Below are positions 10,140 to 19,583 of a DNA stretch of 64,000 nt, piece after piece. Source of the DNA: Litoribrevibacter albus (GTDB taxonomy: Bacteria; Pseudomonadota; Gammaproteobacteria; Pseudomonadales; Litoribrevibacteraceae); the NCBI RefSeq assembly GCF_030159995.1, contig NZ_BSNM01000015.1:62001-126000 (forward strand), given 5' to 3'. The notes under the pieces are model-generated. The model was not told where the DNA came from and made no database searches. It saw only the letters and a program-made list of their open reading frames with translations. Positions within the stretch are counted from its first letter, which is position 1. Every line of letters starts with the position of its first letter. The translations under genes were made by a program, and so were the position numbers.

Positions 10140-10165
10140 ACCTTACGTTATCCAAGTAAGGTTTT
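10140..10165 (+). terminator. hairpin terminator after the hypothetical gene
   Basis: ACCTTAC and GTAAGGT form a 7-bp stem followed by TTTATT, 14 bases after the stop codon. It is a modest terminator. Confidence 0.6.
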
Positions 10166-10171
10166 ATTGGG

Positions 10172-10177
10172 TATAAT
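10172..10177 (+). promoter_or_regulatory. candidate -10 box for trmH
   Basis: A consensus TATAAT lies just after the terminator and about 115 bases before the trmH start. No good -35 element is seen at 16-18 bases, so this is tentative. Confidence 0.3.
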
Positions 10178-10292
10178 GCGCCGCTTTATTTATGGCCCTT
10201 GATTAGGGACTTTTGGTTTATGGTCTTTTTGATCTGTGAGTTTTCAAATTAAGGCTCATAGATTGAAACCAAATGTTAGAGAGTTTGATGAG

Positions 10293-10988
10293 ATGACCCC
10301 AGAGCGTTTTGAGAAATTAAAGAACACCCTTAGCCGCAGACAGCCTGATCTTAGAGTGTTAACGGATCATGTTCATAAACCTCATAACATTGCCGCGATT
10401 GTTCGAACTTGTGACGCCATGGGTGTTGCTCATTTGCACATGGTGTGGCCGCATGATCAGTTTGGTCGATTTAGCAAAACGGCATCAGGAAGTGATCGCT
10501 GGGTAACCGTTCATCCTCATCAAACGTCTGTGGAAGCCATTGAGTTACAAAAACAGCAAGGCCGTAAGGTGATTGCAGCTCATTTTTCTGATCGTGCGAT
10601 TGATTTCCGAGACTACGATTACACTCAGCCAACAACTCTACTGTTAGGTCAGGAGTTATTTGGGGTATCTGATGAGTCTGCTGATATGTGTGATGAGCAC
10701 GTGGTTATTCCAATGCAAGGGATGGTGGAGTCGTTCAATGTATCAGTGGCTGCAGCTATCATCCTGAGTGAAGCTCAACGCCAGCGTGATGCGGCGGGTA
10801 TGTACGACAAACTGAGCTTGAATCCTGAAGAGTATGAGAAGACGCTTTTCCAGTGGGCTCATCCTCAAGTGGCTAAATTCTGTGATAAGAAAGGATTGCC
10901 TTATCCCGCCTTGAATGAAGAGGGCGACATTGAAAATGCCGCTCAATGGTCTCAAAGCGTCAGAGAAGTTCCTGACCTTGAAAGTTAA
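10293..10988 (+). CDS. trmH: tRNA (guanosine-18-2'-O)-methyltransferase
   Basis: A SPOUT methyltransferase that methylates the ribose of G18 in the D-loop of tRNAs using SAM. All three motifs are present: motif 1 HKPHNIAAIVRTCDA (~residues 28-42), motif 2 LLGQELFGVS, and motif 3 IPMQGMVESFNVSVA, which forms the knotted SAM site. The C-terminal part ends with GLPYPALNEEGDIE, as in E. coli TrmH. The frame is open back to a GTG at 10236, but ATG 10293 gives the usual N-terminus (MTPERFEKLKN) and the usual length near 230 residues. Confidence 0.95.
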   Translation: MTPERFEKLKNTLSRRQPDLRVLTDHVHKPHNIAAIVRTCDAMGVAHLHMVWPHDQFGRFSKTASGSDRWVTVHPHQTSVEAIELQKQQGRKVIAAHFSDRAIDFRDYDYTQPTTLLLGQELFGVSDESADMCDEHVVIPMQGMVESFNVSVAAAIILSEAQRQRDAAGMYDKLSLNPEEYEKTLFQWAHPQVAKFCDKKGLPYPALNEEGDIENAAQWSQSVREVPDLES

Positions 10989-11055
10989 GTTCTAGCTTAA
11001 TATTCAGATCGATTATCTCATTTCTAACTAGAGATGCTTTTCTAGCTAGAGAGAT

Positions 11056-12261
11056 TTATGCTGCGAAGTGGTGTTTGAACGCAGGTTCTGCTAACACCAC
11101 TTGGTTTCTTCCTCGTTTCTTGGCGTTATAAAGCGCAGCATCTGCACGTGAGATCAGATTCTCTGATTTCATATGATCGCTTTTCGGCGAAAAGATTGTC
11201 ACACCAACAGACAGAGTGAAGCTTGGTGAATCGGGCAGTTCTTCAAAGATAATCTTGGAAAACTCAGCCCGGATTCGCTCCGCACATTCCATTGCAGCGT
11301 ACTTATCGGCTCTAGGTAAGAAGAGGATGAATTCCTCGCCACCGTATCGAGCCAGTAAGTCATTCTTGCGTAAGCATTGTTTTGCTGTATCTGCGAATCG
11401 TTGAAGTACCAAATCCCCGGCATTATGCCCATAACGGTCATTGATTTGTTTGAAGTGATCCAGATCCAGTAAACATATAGAAAATTCGCTGCTGTCTTTG
11501 GCTTGTTCTATGTAGGGTTGTAAGCAATCCACAAAATGACGGCGATTAGCCAGACCGGTTAATTCGTCTGTAATGGCTTGGGTACTGAGTTTTGATAGTA
11601 CAACCTGCAACTCATTATTGGTTCTATGGATTTCATCGCGCTGTCGCTCAATTTCCATGTGTTTGCGAATTAACTGAGCTTTTTTAATCTTGTTCTCATT
11701 TCTTAAGTCATGTACTTCATGACCAAAATAGGAGAACCAGATTAGTAGTATTGCCAGTACGGCCAATTGAACCAGGTTCAGAGTAAGGTTGAACTGCGGA
11801 GCATTCGTTGAAATGTCGTGAGCAATGACAATTCCATACCCTGAAAGTGCCAAAACGGATAGTGCTAAGTATTGACGGGCTGTCAGTCTGAAGATTCCGA
11901 ACATTAAGATAACGAAGTAAAAGACGAGTACGATGCCTCGAACCGATTGCGTAATCGACAGAAGATAGGTTACCCAGAGAAAACCGGGGATCATTTGTTG
12001 AATCGTTAACGAAGGATCTTTGAATTTTAGGTTGGCACCGCTCTTGATCATAAAATAGAAGGTTGCCTGAACAACCAGAGAAAATGCGGTGGCAATGGCA
12101 ATTTCAGCAGTGCTGGTATGCTCTGTTTGATTGGTTAAGAAATATAGCCATACGATGGTTCCACAAACCACATAGGCGGCAAACCCCATCATTAAACGTT
12201 TGATGCGAATGCGCTGTTTATTCTGTATGTCATCTGACAAAGCTACGGACATAGTACTCAT
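11056..12261 (-). CDS. membrane-anchored GGDEF diguanylate cyclase
   Basis: A 401-residue protein. Residues ~20-185 hold about six membrane segments, forming an N-terminal sensor of the MASE/7TM type that I cannot name exactly. A charged helix (~185-230) links to a GGDEF domain (~230-395). The active-site motif is GGEEF in RYGGEEFILFL, and the inhibitory site RxxD is intact as RKND five residues upstream, so the enzyme should make c-di-GMP with product feedback. It is monocistronic. Signal and target are unknown. Confidence 0.95.
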   Translation of the reverse strand: MSTMSVALSDDIQNKQRIRIKRLMMGFAAYVVCGTIVWLYFLTNQTEHTSTAEIAIATAFSLVVQATFYFMIKSGANLKFKDPSLTIQQMIPGFLWVTYLLSITQSVRGIVLVFYFVILMFGIFRLTARQYLALSVLALSGYGIVIAHDISTNAPQFNLTLNLVQLAVLAILLIWFSYFGHEVHDLRNENKIKKAQLIRKHMEIERQRDEIHRTNNELQVVLSKLSTQAITDELTGLANRRHFVDCLQPYIEQAKDSSEFSICLLDLDHFKQINDRYGHNAGDLVLQRFADTAKQCLRKNDLLARYGGEEFILFLPRADKYAAMECAERIRAEFSKIIFEELPDSPSFTLSVGVTIFSPKSDHMKSENLISRADAALYNAKKRGRNQVVLAEPAFKHHFAA

Positions 12262-12614
12262 GTTCTTTTGTTTTAATAATTTTATGAGTGTTGCTCTTAT
12301 TATCTAAATTCAGATCTGTATTTAGTCATCCAGATTTAGGCAGTAATCGGTTTTTACTGATATGACTATTAATAATTAACTAATAGTCAACGCTAACACG
12401 TTTGGCTGTTAGGGTACTTTATGATTCGTTTGTTTTTGTTAATAAAAGTTGGACACAGTGTCTTGTTAATGAATATAACTTAGCTTCTTTTCGTTCAAAA
12501 TCATGCTTTCTTTTGTTAAATAATGTACAATCTGACGCCTTTCGCAAAACCGTGTCGAGTTGTTCGGCACTCTCAAAAATTACAACGACTACCGTTAGCT
12601 GATAAGAGGTTCTC
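12262..12614. other. noncoding gap before fumarase
   Basis: The gap between the divergent cyclase and fumarase genes is AT-rich. Short open frames on both strands near 12.40-12.62 kb look like chance. A TACAAT box at 12526-12531 could be the -10 of the fumarase promoter, but no matching -35 is evident. Confidence 0.3.
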
Positions 12615-14135
12615 ATGACTGTAATTCGTCAGGATGATTTAATCGACAGCGTTGCTGATGCACTTCAGTATATTTCTTATTACCATCCAAAAGACTTCAT
12701 TGACGCTGTGCATGAAGCCTATCAGCGTGAAGAATCTCAGGCTGCTAAAGATGCAATGGCACAGATCCTGATTAACTCTCGCATGTGTGCCGAAGGTAAG
12801 CGTCCTTTGTGTCAGGACACTGGTATTGTAACTGTCTTCGTTAAAGTCGGTATGGACGTTCAGTGGGATGCTGAAATGAGCCTGGAAGACATGATCAACG
12901 AAGGTGTTCGTCGTGCATACACGCACCCGGATAATGTTCTTCGTGCCTCTATCCTTGCAGATCCTGCTGGTAAGCGTCAGAACACCAAAGATAATACACC
13001 AGCAGTTATTCATACCCAGATTGTTCCGGGTAATACAGTAGACGTTCAGGTTGCTGCTAAAGGTGGCGGTTCTGAAAACAAATCTAAAATGGTTATGCTA
13101 AACCCATCTGACAGCATTGTTGATTGGGTTGTTAAAACAGTTCCAACCATGGGTGCTGGCTGGTGTCCACCAGGTATGTTGGGTATTGGTATCGGTGGTA
13201 CGGCAGAAAAAGCGGCATTGATGGCAAAAGAGTCATTGATGGGCTCGATTGATATTCATGAATTACGTGAGCGCGGTCCTCAAAACCGTGTTGAAGAACT
13301 TCGTCTTGAGATCATGGACGCAGTAAACAAGCTAGGTATTGGTGCTCAAGGTTTGGGTGGTTTGACGACGATTCTTGATGTGAAAATCATGGATTACCCA
13401 ACTCACGCGGCTTCATTGCCTATTTGTATGATTCCTAACTGTGCGGCTACTCGTCACGCGCACTTTGAGTTGGATGGTTCTGGTCCTGCATTGCAAACAC
13501 CACCAAGTCTGGAAGATTGGCCTGAAATCACTTGGGAAGTGGGTGAATCAGTTCGTCGTGTAAACCTGAACACCATCACTCAAGAAGAAATGGAAGAGTG
13601 GAAGCCTGGTGAGACTTTGTTGCTTTCCGGTAAGATGTTGACCGGTCGTGATGCGGCGCATAAGAAGATGACCGACATGATTGCAAAAGGTGAAGAGCTT
13701 CCTGTTGATCTTAAAGGTCGCTTCATCTACTACGTAGGTCCTGTTGATCCGGTTCGTGATGAAGTGGTTGGTCCTGCTGGTCCAACAACCTCAACGCGTA
13801 TGGATAAATTTACTGATACCATGCTGGAAACTACTGGCTTGATGGGCATGATCGGTAAAGCAGAGCGCGGTCAGGTTGCGATTGATGCGATTAAGAAGCA
13901 CAAAGCAACCTACCTGATGGCGGTTGGTGGTGCTGCGTACCTGGTATCAAAAGCCATTAAAGGTGCTGAAGTAGTTGCCTTCCCTGAGTTGGGTATGGAA
14001 GCTATTTATGAGTTTGATGTACAAGATATGCCTGTGACGGTTGCGGTAGATGTGAATGGCACCTCCGTACACCAAACAGGGCCGAAAGAATGGTTCGAGA
14101 AGATCCATGCTGCGGAAGTTGTAGAAGTTAAGTAA
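12615..14135 (+). CDS. fumA: class I fumarate hydratase (iron-sulfur)
   Basis: A 506-residue single-chain class I fumarase that interconverts fumarate and malate in the TCA cycle with a [4Fe-4S] cluster. The alpha-type half (to ~320) carries the cluster cysteines, seen in RPLCQDTGI and in PICMIPNCAATRH. The beta-type half (~330-506) has GRDAAHKKM and GPAGPTTSTRMDKF, typical active-site segments. The enzyme is oxygen-sensitive by family. It has its own terminator and is monocistronic. The distinction from other class I enzymes (FumB, mesaconate or tartrate dehydratases) is by overall similarity; fumarase is much the most likely. Confidence 0.94.
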   Translation: MTVIRQDDLIDSVADALQYISYYHPKDFIDAVHEAYQREESQAAKDAMAQILINSRMCAEGKRPLCQDTGIVTVFVKVGMDVQWDAEMSLEDMINEGVRRAYTHPDNVLRASILADPAGKRQNTKDNTPAVIHTQIVPGNTVDVQVAAKGGGSENKSKMVMLNPSDSIVDWVVKTVPTMGAGWCPPGMLGIGIGGTAEKAALMAKESLMGSIDIHELRERGPQNRVEELRLEIMDAVNKLGIGAQGLGGLTTILDVKIMDYPTHAASLPICMIPNCAATRHAHFELDGSGPALQTPPSLEDWPEITWEVGESVRRVNLNTITQEEMEEWKPGETLLLSGKMLTGRDAAHKKMTDMIAKGEELPVDLKGRFIYYVGPVDPVRDEVVGPAGPTTSTRMDKFTDTMLETTGLMGMIGKAERGQVAIDAIKKHKATYLMAVGGAAYLVSKAIKGAEVVAFPELGMEAIYEFDVQDMPVTVAVDVNGTSVHQTGPKEWFEKIHAAEVVEVK

Positions 14136-14148
14136 GTTAATTTCTATT

Positions 14149-14192
14149 AAAAAACCCCAGCAGAACTATAGAGGGCTGCTGGGGTTTTGTTT
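14149..14192 (+). terminator. rho-independent terminator of fumarase
   Basis: A 13-bp stem (AAAACCCCAGCAG with CTGCTGGGGTTTT) and a 12-base loop precede a T-rich run, 14 bases after the stop. Confidence 0.9.
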
Positions 14193-14246
14193 TTTAAGAA
14201 TTTCTTATTATTCAAATGTTTAATTTTTAGTTGAAGAGTGACTTTG

Positions 14247-15101
14247 ATGGAACGCGTTTATCGACTCGTTATTTCATGCCCTGATGGGGTTGGCATTGTA
14301 TCTAAAGTAAGTACTTTTCTATCCGGTTTGAATGGATGGATTACGGAAGCAAATCATCATGCGGATCGTCCAAGCGGGATGTTCTTCATGCGCAATGAAA
14401 TTCGCGCGGATTCACTGCCTTTTGATCTGGCTGAGTTTGAAAAGCAGTTTCAGCCAATCGCTGACGAATATGGTATGAAGTGGCGTATCACCGACTCTCA
14501 TCAACCTAAAAAAGTGGTGTTGATGGCGTCGAAAGAAAGTCACTGTTTGGCCGACATTCTGCATCGCTGGCACAGTAATGAGCTTCCTTGTGAGATTGCT
14601 TGTGTCATCGCAAACCATGATCACTTACGTTCTATGGTGGAATGGCATGACATTCCTTTTCATCATGTACCTGTTGACCCTAACAATAAGCCAGCGGCTT
14701 TTGCTGAGGTTTCAGGACTGATTGAACAGTACCAGACAGACACTGTGGTTCTGGCGCGCTATATGCAGATTCTACCGCCTGAGCTATGTCATACACATGC
14801 TGGTCGTATTATTAATATCCATCACAGTTTTCTACCTTCGTTTGCTGGTGCGCGTCCTTACCATCAAGCTGCTGAGCGTGGTGTGAAGCTGATCGGTGCT
14901 ACCTGTCATTACGTAACAGAAGTGTTGGATGCGGGTCCGATCATTGATCAGGATGTGATTCGTATCAGTCATCGCGATACCGTTGAAGACATGGTTCGCC
15001 TTGGTAAGGACGTAGAGAAAAACGTTCTGGCACGCGGACTGCGCTGGCACCTGGAAGATCGTGTGATTGTGCACGGCAATAAGACGGTTGTCTTCAGCTA
15101 G
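14247..15101 (+). CDS. purU: formyltetrahydrofolate deformylase
   Basis: A 284-residue enzyme that hydrolyses 10-formyl-THF to THF and formate. The N-terminal ACT domain (~1-80, starting RLVISCPDGVGIVSKV) senses small effectors such as glycine/methionine in E. coli. The formyltransferase domain (~85-284) contains the catalytic Asn-His region INIHHSFLPSF and the Asp-containing VLDAGPIIDQD. The start is ATG 14247, preceded by GAAGAG; an in-frame GTG at 14238 is less well placed. The released formate can feed PurT, encoded at 6.6-7.8 kb. Confidence 0.97.
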   Translation: MERVYRLVISCPDGVGIVSKVSTFLSGLNGWITEANHHADRPSGMFFMRNEIRADSLPFDLAEFEKQFQPIADEYGMKWRITDSHQPKKVVLMASKESHCLADILHRWHSNELPCEIACVIANHDHLRSMVEWHDIPFHHVPVDPNNKPAAFAEVSGLIEQYQTDTVVLARYMQILPPELCHTHAGRIINIHHSFLPSFAGARPYHQAAERGVKLIGATCHYVTEVLDAGPIIDQDVIRISHRDTVEDMVRLGKDVEKNVLARGLRWHLEDRVIVHGNKTVVFS

Positions 15102-15144
15102 AGGTTGGCCTGACTAAGTATTCAATGCTTGAACGAGTGTTGAG

Positions 15145-16368
15145 TCAGTTCAGAATGGAAAAGTCTAACGGTCGATTATCGATGGTTACTTTTCCATTTT
15201 TTATTTCTATCGTATTCGTTCCGTTTGATGTTTTTCGTTTAAGTGTCCCGTTTGTTTTGGCGATTAGGGATATCAGGTGCTCGTCCATATAGTCTGGCAA
15301 ATCTGGGAACTGGATTTCTCCGGTAATTTCTTTCTCTGTATTGCTTTGGGCATCAGTGAAGGTGAAGTGTTTCAGCTTAATGGTTGCATTGTCTGAGAAT
15401 AACGCTGGCAAACTGGTTTGCAGGGCAGCCATATATTCCAATTGTGCGTATTCATCAAATGGTGAATCGAACTCCAGATAGGCGCGTTCTGCCAAATCGT
15501 ATAGGTTGGAGAAGGCTTGTAAATCCGCATTATGGATTTCCACGTCTAGCTCAGGTTGTTGCCAGTCATTCCATAAGCTTTTGATTAATTTTGCGTTCGT
15601 GTGAGCAAGAATTAGTGTGCGATAGCTGGATTCATCAATGGTGACAAAGTTTTCCAAAGTTAAGTTCAAGTCATTCAAAATGAAGTCATTAGCAGGGAAG
15701 GTCAACCGCTTGATGCTTGCATTAGATTTGCCTTGCCAGTGGAGGTCATCGATTCGTTCAACATGGCCGGTTAGTAGTACATTTTCTACCTGTGCCGTAT
15801 CGGTGCGGTTCTTATCCTGGAAACCCGGCCATAATATTTGGTAATTGATTCGTTCAAACTCGAAATCGCTGTCTATGGATAAGATTAATGGACTGAGTTC
15901 GAGGCCAGTGGTGCTTTTTGGTGTGTTTTGTGACTGATTGAGTGATTGCAGATCGATATTGATGTTCAGTTCAACCTGGCCCAGAAAACCAGCCCGGGCA
16001 TAGCCAATATAAGGTGTAGTCAGGTTAACGGATTCAAAGCTATCGCTGTATAGATAGAAGGCTCCTATACCTGGTTGATTGTTTATAACGGTAACGGGGC
16101 CGTGTTTTAGTGTCGCAGGGAAACTGCCTACCTTAACGAGTTCTTCCTCAAACTCATCCTGAGTGTAGATGTCGAGTATAAAATGACTCTCAAACCACGA
16201 CTTCTCATAATCTCTGAGCTCAATAGTTACGGCGGTATTTAAGTTGTTTAAATACACGGCTCGTTCAATGTAGTGCTTGGCGACAGTTCCAAGAAGTCCG
16301 GGTGTGACTACAAATACAAGCAGCGCGAGCACTATCAGAGCTGCATAGATCGACTTTTTGAAGGGCAT
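15145..16368 (-). CDS. DUF945 (YdgA-like) protein
   Basis: A 407-residue protein resembling DUF945 proteins such as YdgA/YihF. A single hydrophobic segment at residues ~8-28 (LIVLALLVFVVTPGLLG) acts as an uncleaved anchor or signal peptide, so the bulk is probably periplasmic. The YEKSWFESHF segment at ~53-62 is a typical family feature. The remainder is beta-rich with alternating hydrophobics, as in AsmA/YdgA-type proteins. The role is not established. It lies 11 bases downstream of the DUF2971 gene and is probably co-transcribed with it. Confidence 0.8.
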   Translation of the reverse strand: MPFKKSIYAALIVLALLVFVVTPGLLGTVAKHYIERAVYLNNLNTAVTIELRDYEKSWFESHFILDIYTQDEFEEELVKVGSFPATLKHGPVTVINNQPGIGAFYLYSDSFESVNLTTPYIGYARAGFLGQVELNINIDLQSLNQSQNTPKSTTGLELSPLILSIDSDFEFERINYQILWPGFQDKNRTDTAQVENVLLTGHVERIDDLHWQGKSNASIKRLTFPANDFILNDLNLTLENFVTIDESSYRTLILAHTNAKLIKSLWNDWQQPELDVEIHNADLQAFSNLYDLAERAYLEFDSPFDEYAQLEYMAALQTSLPALFSDNATIKLKHFTFTDAQSNTEKEITGEIQFPDLPDYMDEHLISLIAKTNGTLKRKTSNGTNTIEIKNGKVTIDNRPLDFSILN

Positions 16369-16379
16369 CCGTGGGTCTC

Positions 16380-17297
16380 TTATTTCCCTGAATGAATTTT
16401 TTCCAGTTTAAGGGAAAATTGATTCATATTAGGCGTGCAAGAATAAATATCCGTACTCGGAAGCTGTTCTTTAATAGAGTTGATCAGTTTGATTTTGTCA
16501 TCCGATGGGATTGCGGCACCGATATAAACACGTTTCAGGCTTTCATCATTGAATGTGAAATCATTATGTGTCTTTTCTTCCGCCTGAAGGACTTGTTGCT
16601 CAGGTAATACTCTCAGGCAGCGCCACTCTTGTTCTGTGATTGCCGTTTTAGACTTCACTAGGAATTGCGTGGCAAACATGTTTTGAGGCTCTAAGCGCCT
16701 GATTGCGAGGATATCTTCAATCTGGGCTCTCATATCCGTCAACACCGGTCTTTGGTCAGCGTATTTTACCTTGGCTGGTTTCTGAGGGGCGCCATCATCA
16801 TGCTGAGCGTCAACATCAAAACCAAAAGCAACACCGCAATGGTTATTTGCATGATTTTGCCAGAGTGCAAGGTTATCGGGTTTATCCCCTAGGCTGAGAA
16901 TCCGAAGGTGATCGAGATAGTAATCCCAGTGTTCCAACATTTCCTGATTCTTTTCTTGCTGTTTGATGATGGTGCTTTGCAGCAAGTCAGTCAGCACGGA
17001 ACGTGCTTCTTCTTCTGAATCGAAACGGTCGGTAGAACGCCAACGAATAATTGCTTTCACAATAGGATTCGTTGTGTCTTTAAACGGTAGGGAGTGTGTG
17101 AAAATCATACTGGCCACAAACTTGGCCAACGCTTCCGTCAGAATGTCATCCTTGATCATCAGTGACTTGGCTGAATTTACAGCAAAAGGCTCAGGCAATT
17201 GATAAGGTGAGAGCCAGCGTAATGTCTTGGACTGAATGATTTTGTCCGCTGTTTCTAGGTCAGCGTACTTGTATAAAATTGCGGGGATGGAGGTCAC
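16380..17297 (-). CDS. DUF2971 domain protein
   Basis: A 305-residue cytosolic protein. It opens with LYKYADLETADKII and a LRWLSP segment, the usual beginning of DUF2971 proteins, and has the mid-protein NNHCGVAFGFDV motif typical of that family, followed by a region with EWRCLRVLPEQQ. The biochemical activity is unknown. The start is GTG 17297, with GGAG about 8 bases upstream. It heads a two-gene unit with the DUF945 gene and is divergent from the parA-like gene. DUF2971 genes are often sporadic in distribution. Confidence 0.82.
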   Translation of the reverse strand: MTSIPAILYKYADLETADKIIQSKTLRWLSPYQLPEPFAVNSAKSLMIKDDILTEALAKFVASMIFTHSLPFKDTTNPIVKAIIRWRSTDRFDSEEEARSVLTDLLQSTIIKQQEKNQEMLEHWDYYLDHLRILSLGDKPDNLALWQNHANNHCGVAFGFDVDAQHDDGAPQKPAKVKYADQRPVLTDMRAQIEDILAIRRLEPQNMFATQFLVKSKTAITEQEWRCLRVLPEQQVLQAEEKTHNDFTFNDESLKRVYIGAAIPSDDKIKLINSIKEQLPSTDIYSCTPNMNQFSLKLEKIHSGK

Positions 17298-17533
17298 TCC
17301 CTTAACTCCATAGTTCGGGTCAGAAAAAATTCTAAATTAGAGTATTGTTTAGATCGGCTATTAAAGCAATTGCTTTAAAGATAAGCCACAATCTGGGCAC
17401 TTTTTGTGATAAAAACCTTAATCTTGTCGAGAAAAACGGGATGTGACGTGGTTTAAGTCGACCCTGTGGATTCTTTCGACTAAAATGTGATCGCAAAATC
17501 ATCAGTAGAAATCTAATTCAGAGGACAGGGTAA

Positions 17534-18328
17534 ATGCGTCGAGTCGTGTTTAATCAGAAAGGCGGAGTAGGGAAATCCAGTATTACCTGTAATTTGGCGG
17601 CGATCAGCGCGCAGCAGGGATATAAAACGTTGGTTATCGACTTGGATGTTCAAGGCAATACCACGCACTATCTTCTCGGGAAATCTTCTACTGAGTGTGA
17701 AAATAACATTGCTCAATACTTTGAGCAGGTGCTTTCGTTCAAAGTATTTAATAAAAAGCCTGAAGACTTCATTACCCCTTCTCCCTATGAGAATCTGGAT
17801 GTGATTGCCTCTAGTCCTGAACTAGAACATCTAGAGCGTAAACTGGAAGCAAAACACAAGATTTATAAACTACGTGATGCATTAAAAGCGCTAGAGCGTA
17901 AGTACGATCGTATTTTTGTGGACACAGCGCCAGCGTTGAACTTCTACACTCAGTCAGCATTAATCGCTTGTAATAAGTGTTTGATCCCGTTCGATTGTGA
18001 TGATTTCTCTCGTAAAGCCTTGTATAACCTAGGCATGGAAATCCAGGAAATCCAGGAAGATCATAACGATGAGTTGAAAATTGAAGGCATCATCGTGAAT
18101 CAGTTCCAACCTCGTGCAAGCCTGCCTCAGCAATTGATTACTGAGCTTATTGAAGAAGGATTGCCTGTGTTACCTGTTTACTTGACGAGCTCTGTGAAAA
18201 TGAAAGAGTCACATCAAAAGAATCGTCCTTTGGTATACATGGATCCAAAACACAAGCTGACTCAACAATTTGTTGAGTTGTCTGAAGTGTTGGAAGGCAA
18301 GAAAGTCGAGCATCCTGAATTTGCTTAA
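17534..18328 (+). CDS. orphan ParA-family ATPase
   Basis: A 264-residue ParA/MinD-superfamily ATPase. The deviant Walker A is KGGVGKS at residues ~8-14, Walker A' is VIDLDVQGN (~33-41), and the DTAPA switch II segment lies at ~132-136. These ATPases dimerise on ATP and position cargo such as plasmids, chromosomes, chemoreceptors or storage granules. No parB or parS-like repeats are adjacent, so it is not a standard partition locus. A strong ribosome site (AGAGGACAGGG) precedes ATG 17534, and a terminator follows. Its cargo is unknown. Confidence 0.93.
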   Translation: MRRVVFNQKGGVGKSSITCNLAAISAQQGYKTLVIDLDVQGNTTHYLLGKSSTECENNIAQYFEQVLSFKVFNKKPEDFITPSPYENLDVIASSPELEHLERKLEAKHKIYKLRDALKALERKYDRIFVDTAPALNFYTQSALIACNKCLIPFDCDDFSRKALYNLGMEIQEIQEDHNDELKIEGIIVNQFQPRASLPQQLITELIEEGLPVLPVYLTSSVKMKESHQKNRPLVYMDPKHKLTQQFVELSEVLEGKKVEHPEFA

Positions 18329-18362
18329 TGACTCGTTAGTTTAGTCGGGAATCCTGCTCATA

Positions 18363-18391
18363 AAAAATGCCACTGTAATAGTGGCATTTTT
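18363..18391. terminator. bidirectional terminator
   Basis: AAAAATGCCAC and GTGGCATTTTT form a perfect 11-bp stem with a 7-base loop between the convergent parA-like and DUF3549 genes; it has T runs on both strands. Confidence 0.88.
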
Positions 18392-18431
18392 GTGTCTGCT
18401 GATCAGGCGTTATCTATTGGTACTTCTTTGT

Positions 18432-19490
18432 TTACTGTTTCTGGATGGCGCCGAATAGCTGGCCAATACAGCGGCTAAGGGCTTCTGAACGTTCGGTTCT
18501 TCTCACCATTGTCATCAACCACGGACGGACGCCTGGTATAGCCACTAAATCGATAAAGAGCTGAATAAAGATTTGCTCGGCGGCCTCTTGTTCTGCAACA
18601 CGTTCAAACAGCTGATAGCAAAGTTCGGGATTTTCAAGGTCCGTCCAGCAGCGACTAATAATGGTGGAGATGATTTCCAGGTCATTTTTGAGCGGAGATT
18701 CTGTCAGAATCTTTAGAATCAGTGCTTGTCTTGGTTGCTGGGCTTTTGAACCCGATAATGCTCTTAAGCCGGTTGCAATGAGTGCTTGATTTGGTGTGGC
18801 CGAAGCTACTTCCTGTTCCAACTGATTTAAGATGGCGAGTGATAACTCAGTGGTCAGTTCTTCATTTTCAAGCAGTGCTAAAAGCTGAAATTTTGGCGTA
18901 TCGGGTAACCAGGCCAGAGACTCCGTTAGAATTTGTGCGTGGTTTAGATCTTCTATGCGAGCGCAAACATCCGCCAAACCCTGTAAGCCTAGTGATTCCC
19001 AATAGCCAGTGGGTTGTTCTTTCTTTAAATAGCTAATGGTTGGTTCGTAAAAGCTCGATGCATTCTTACCCAGGAAACGAGATGTCTTTGCATGGAAGCT
19101 GGCCATGCGTTCCTGATTTGGTGTAAACGCTAATTCAGATTCATTCAGGATGCTCTGTTCCTTTGACTCTGGATTGGTCATTCGATTCTGAATGGCTTTC
19201 ATCAAGCGCTGAATAAAATCATCACGAGATGCAGGAATGATCATTCCTTGTTCATCCAAAGGCAGTTTCAAGAACCAAATCAAGGGTTCTTCCTTGGTTT
19301 CATTCCACCAAATAGCAAATCCTAACCACGCACTGCGTTGAAGTGGTGTTGGATAGGGAATTTCAAGATTTTCAAATTTCTGGAATTGGCCGTTAGACAG
19401 CCGATATAATCTGCGCCCCATGTCGAAAACACGTAGTTCAGCGTCGAGTGACTTAACAAAATCGGTGATGGTATTAACAGCGGTTTCCAT
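18432..19490 (-). CDS. DUF3549 family protein
   Basis: A 352-residue cytosolic, largely helical protein of the DUF3549 family found in Pseudomonas-like gammaproteobacteria. The N-terminal RVFDMGRRLYRLSNGQFQ segment and the LGFAIWW segment are typical. No catalytic motif or membrane segment is visible; Leu/Glu-rich helices at ~190-340 resemble HEAT-like repeats. The function is unknown. It is divergent from the yqcC-like gene, an arrangement often seen in related genomes. Confidence 0.85.
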   Translation of the reverse strand: METAVNTITDFVKSLDAELRVFDMGRRLYRLSNGQFQKFENLEIPYPTPLQRSAWLGFAIWWNETKEEPLIWFLKLPLDEQGMIIPASRDDFIQRLMKAIQNRMTNPESKEQSILNESELAFTPNQERMASFHAKTSRFLGKNASSFYEPTISYLKKEQPTGYWESLGLQGLADVCARIEDLNHAQILTESLAWLPDTPKFQLLALLENEELTTELSLAILNQLEQEVASATPNQALIATGLRALSGSKAQQPRQALILKILTESPLKNDLEIISTIISRCWTDLENPELCYQLFERVAEQEAAEQIFIQLFIDLVAIPGVRPWLMTMVRRTERSEALSRCIGQLFGAIQKQ

Positions 19491-19583
19491 AAGGGCTCTA
19501 ACTATCTCTGAATTGATCTTGGGATTTGAAGGTGTGTTGGCGGCGCATTATAACATGCAAACTTCGTAGGGCAGCTTATCACG

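Noticed and set aside
12402-12616. Opposed short open frames before fumarase
   Set aside because: They overlap each other in an AT-rich promoter region and lack ribosome sites and protein-like composition.
17534-18328. Plasmid-type ParAB partition system
   Set aside because: There is no parB and no parS-like repeat cluster, and the surroundings are chromosomal genes.
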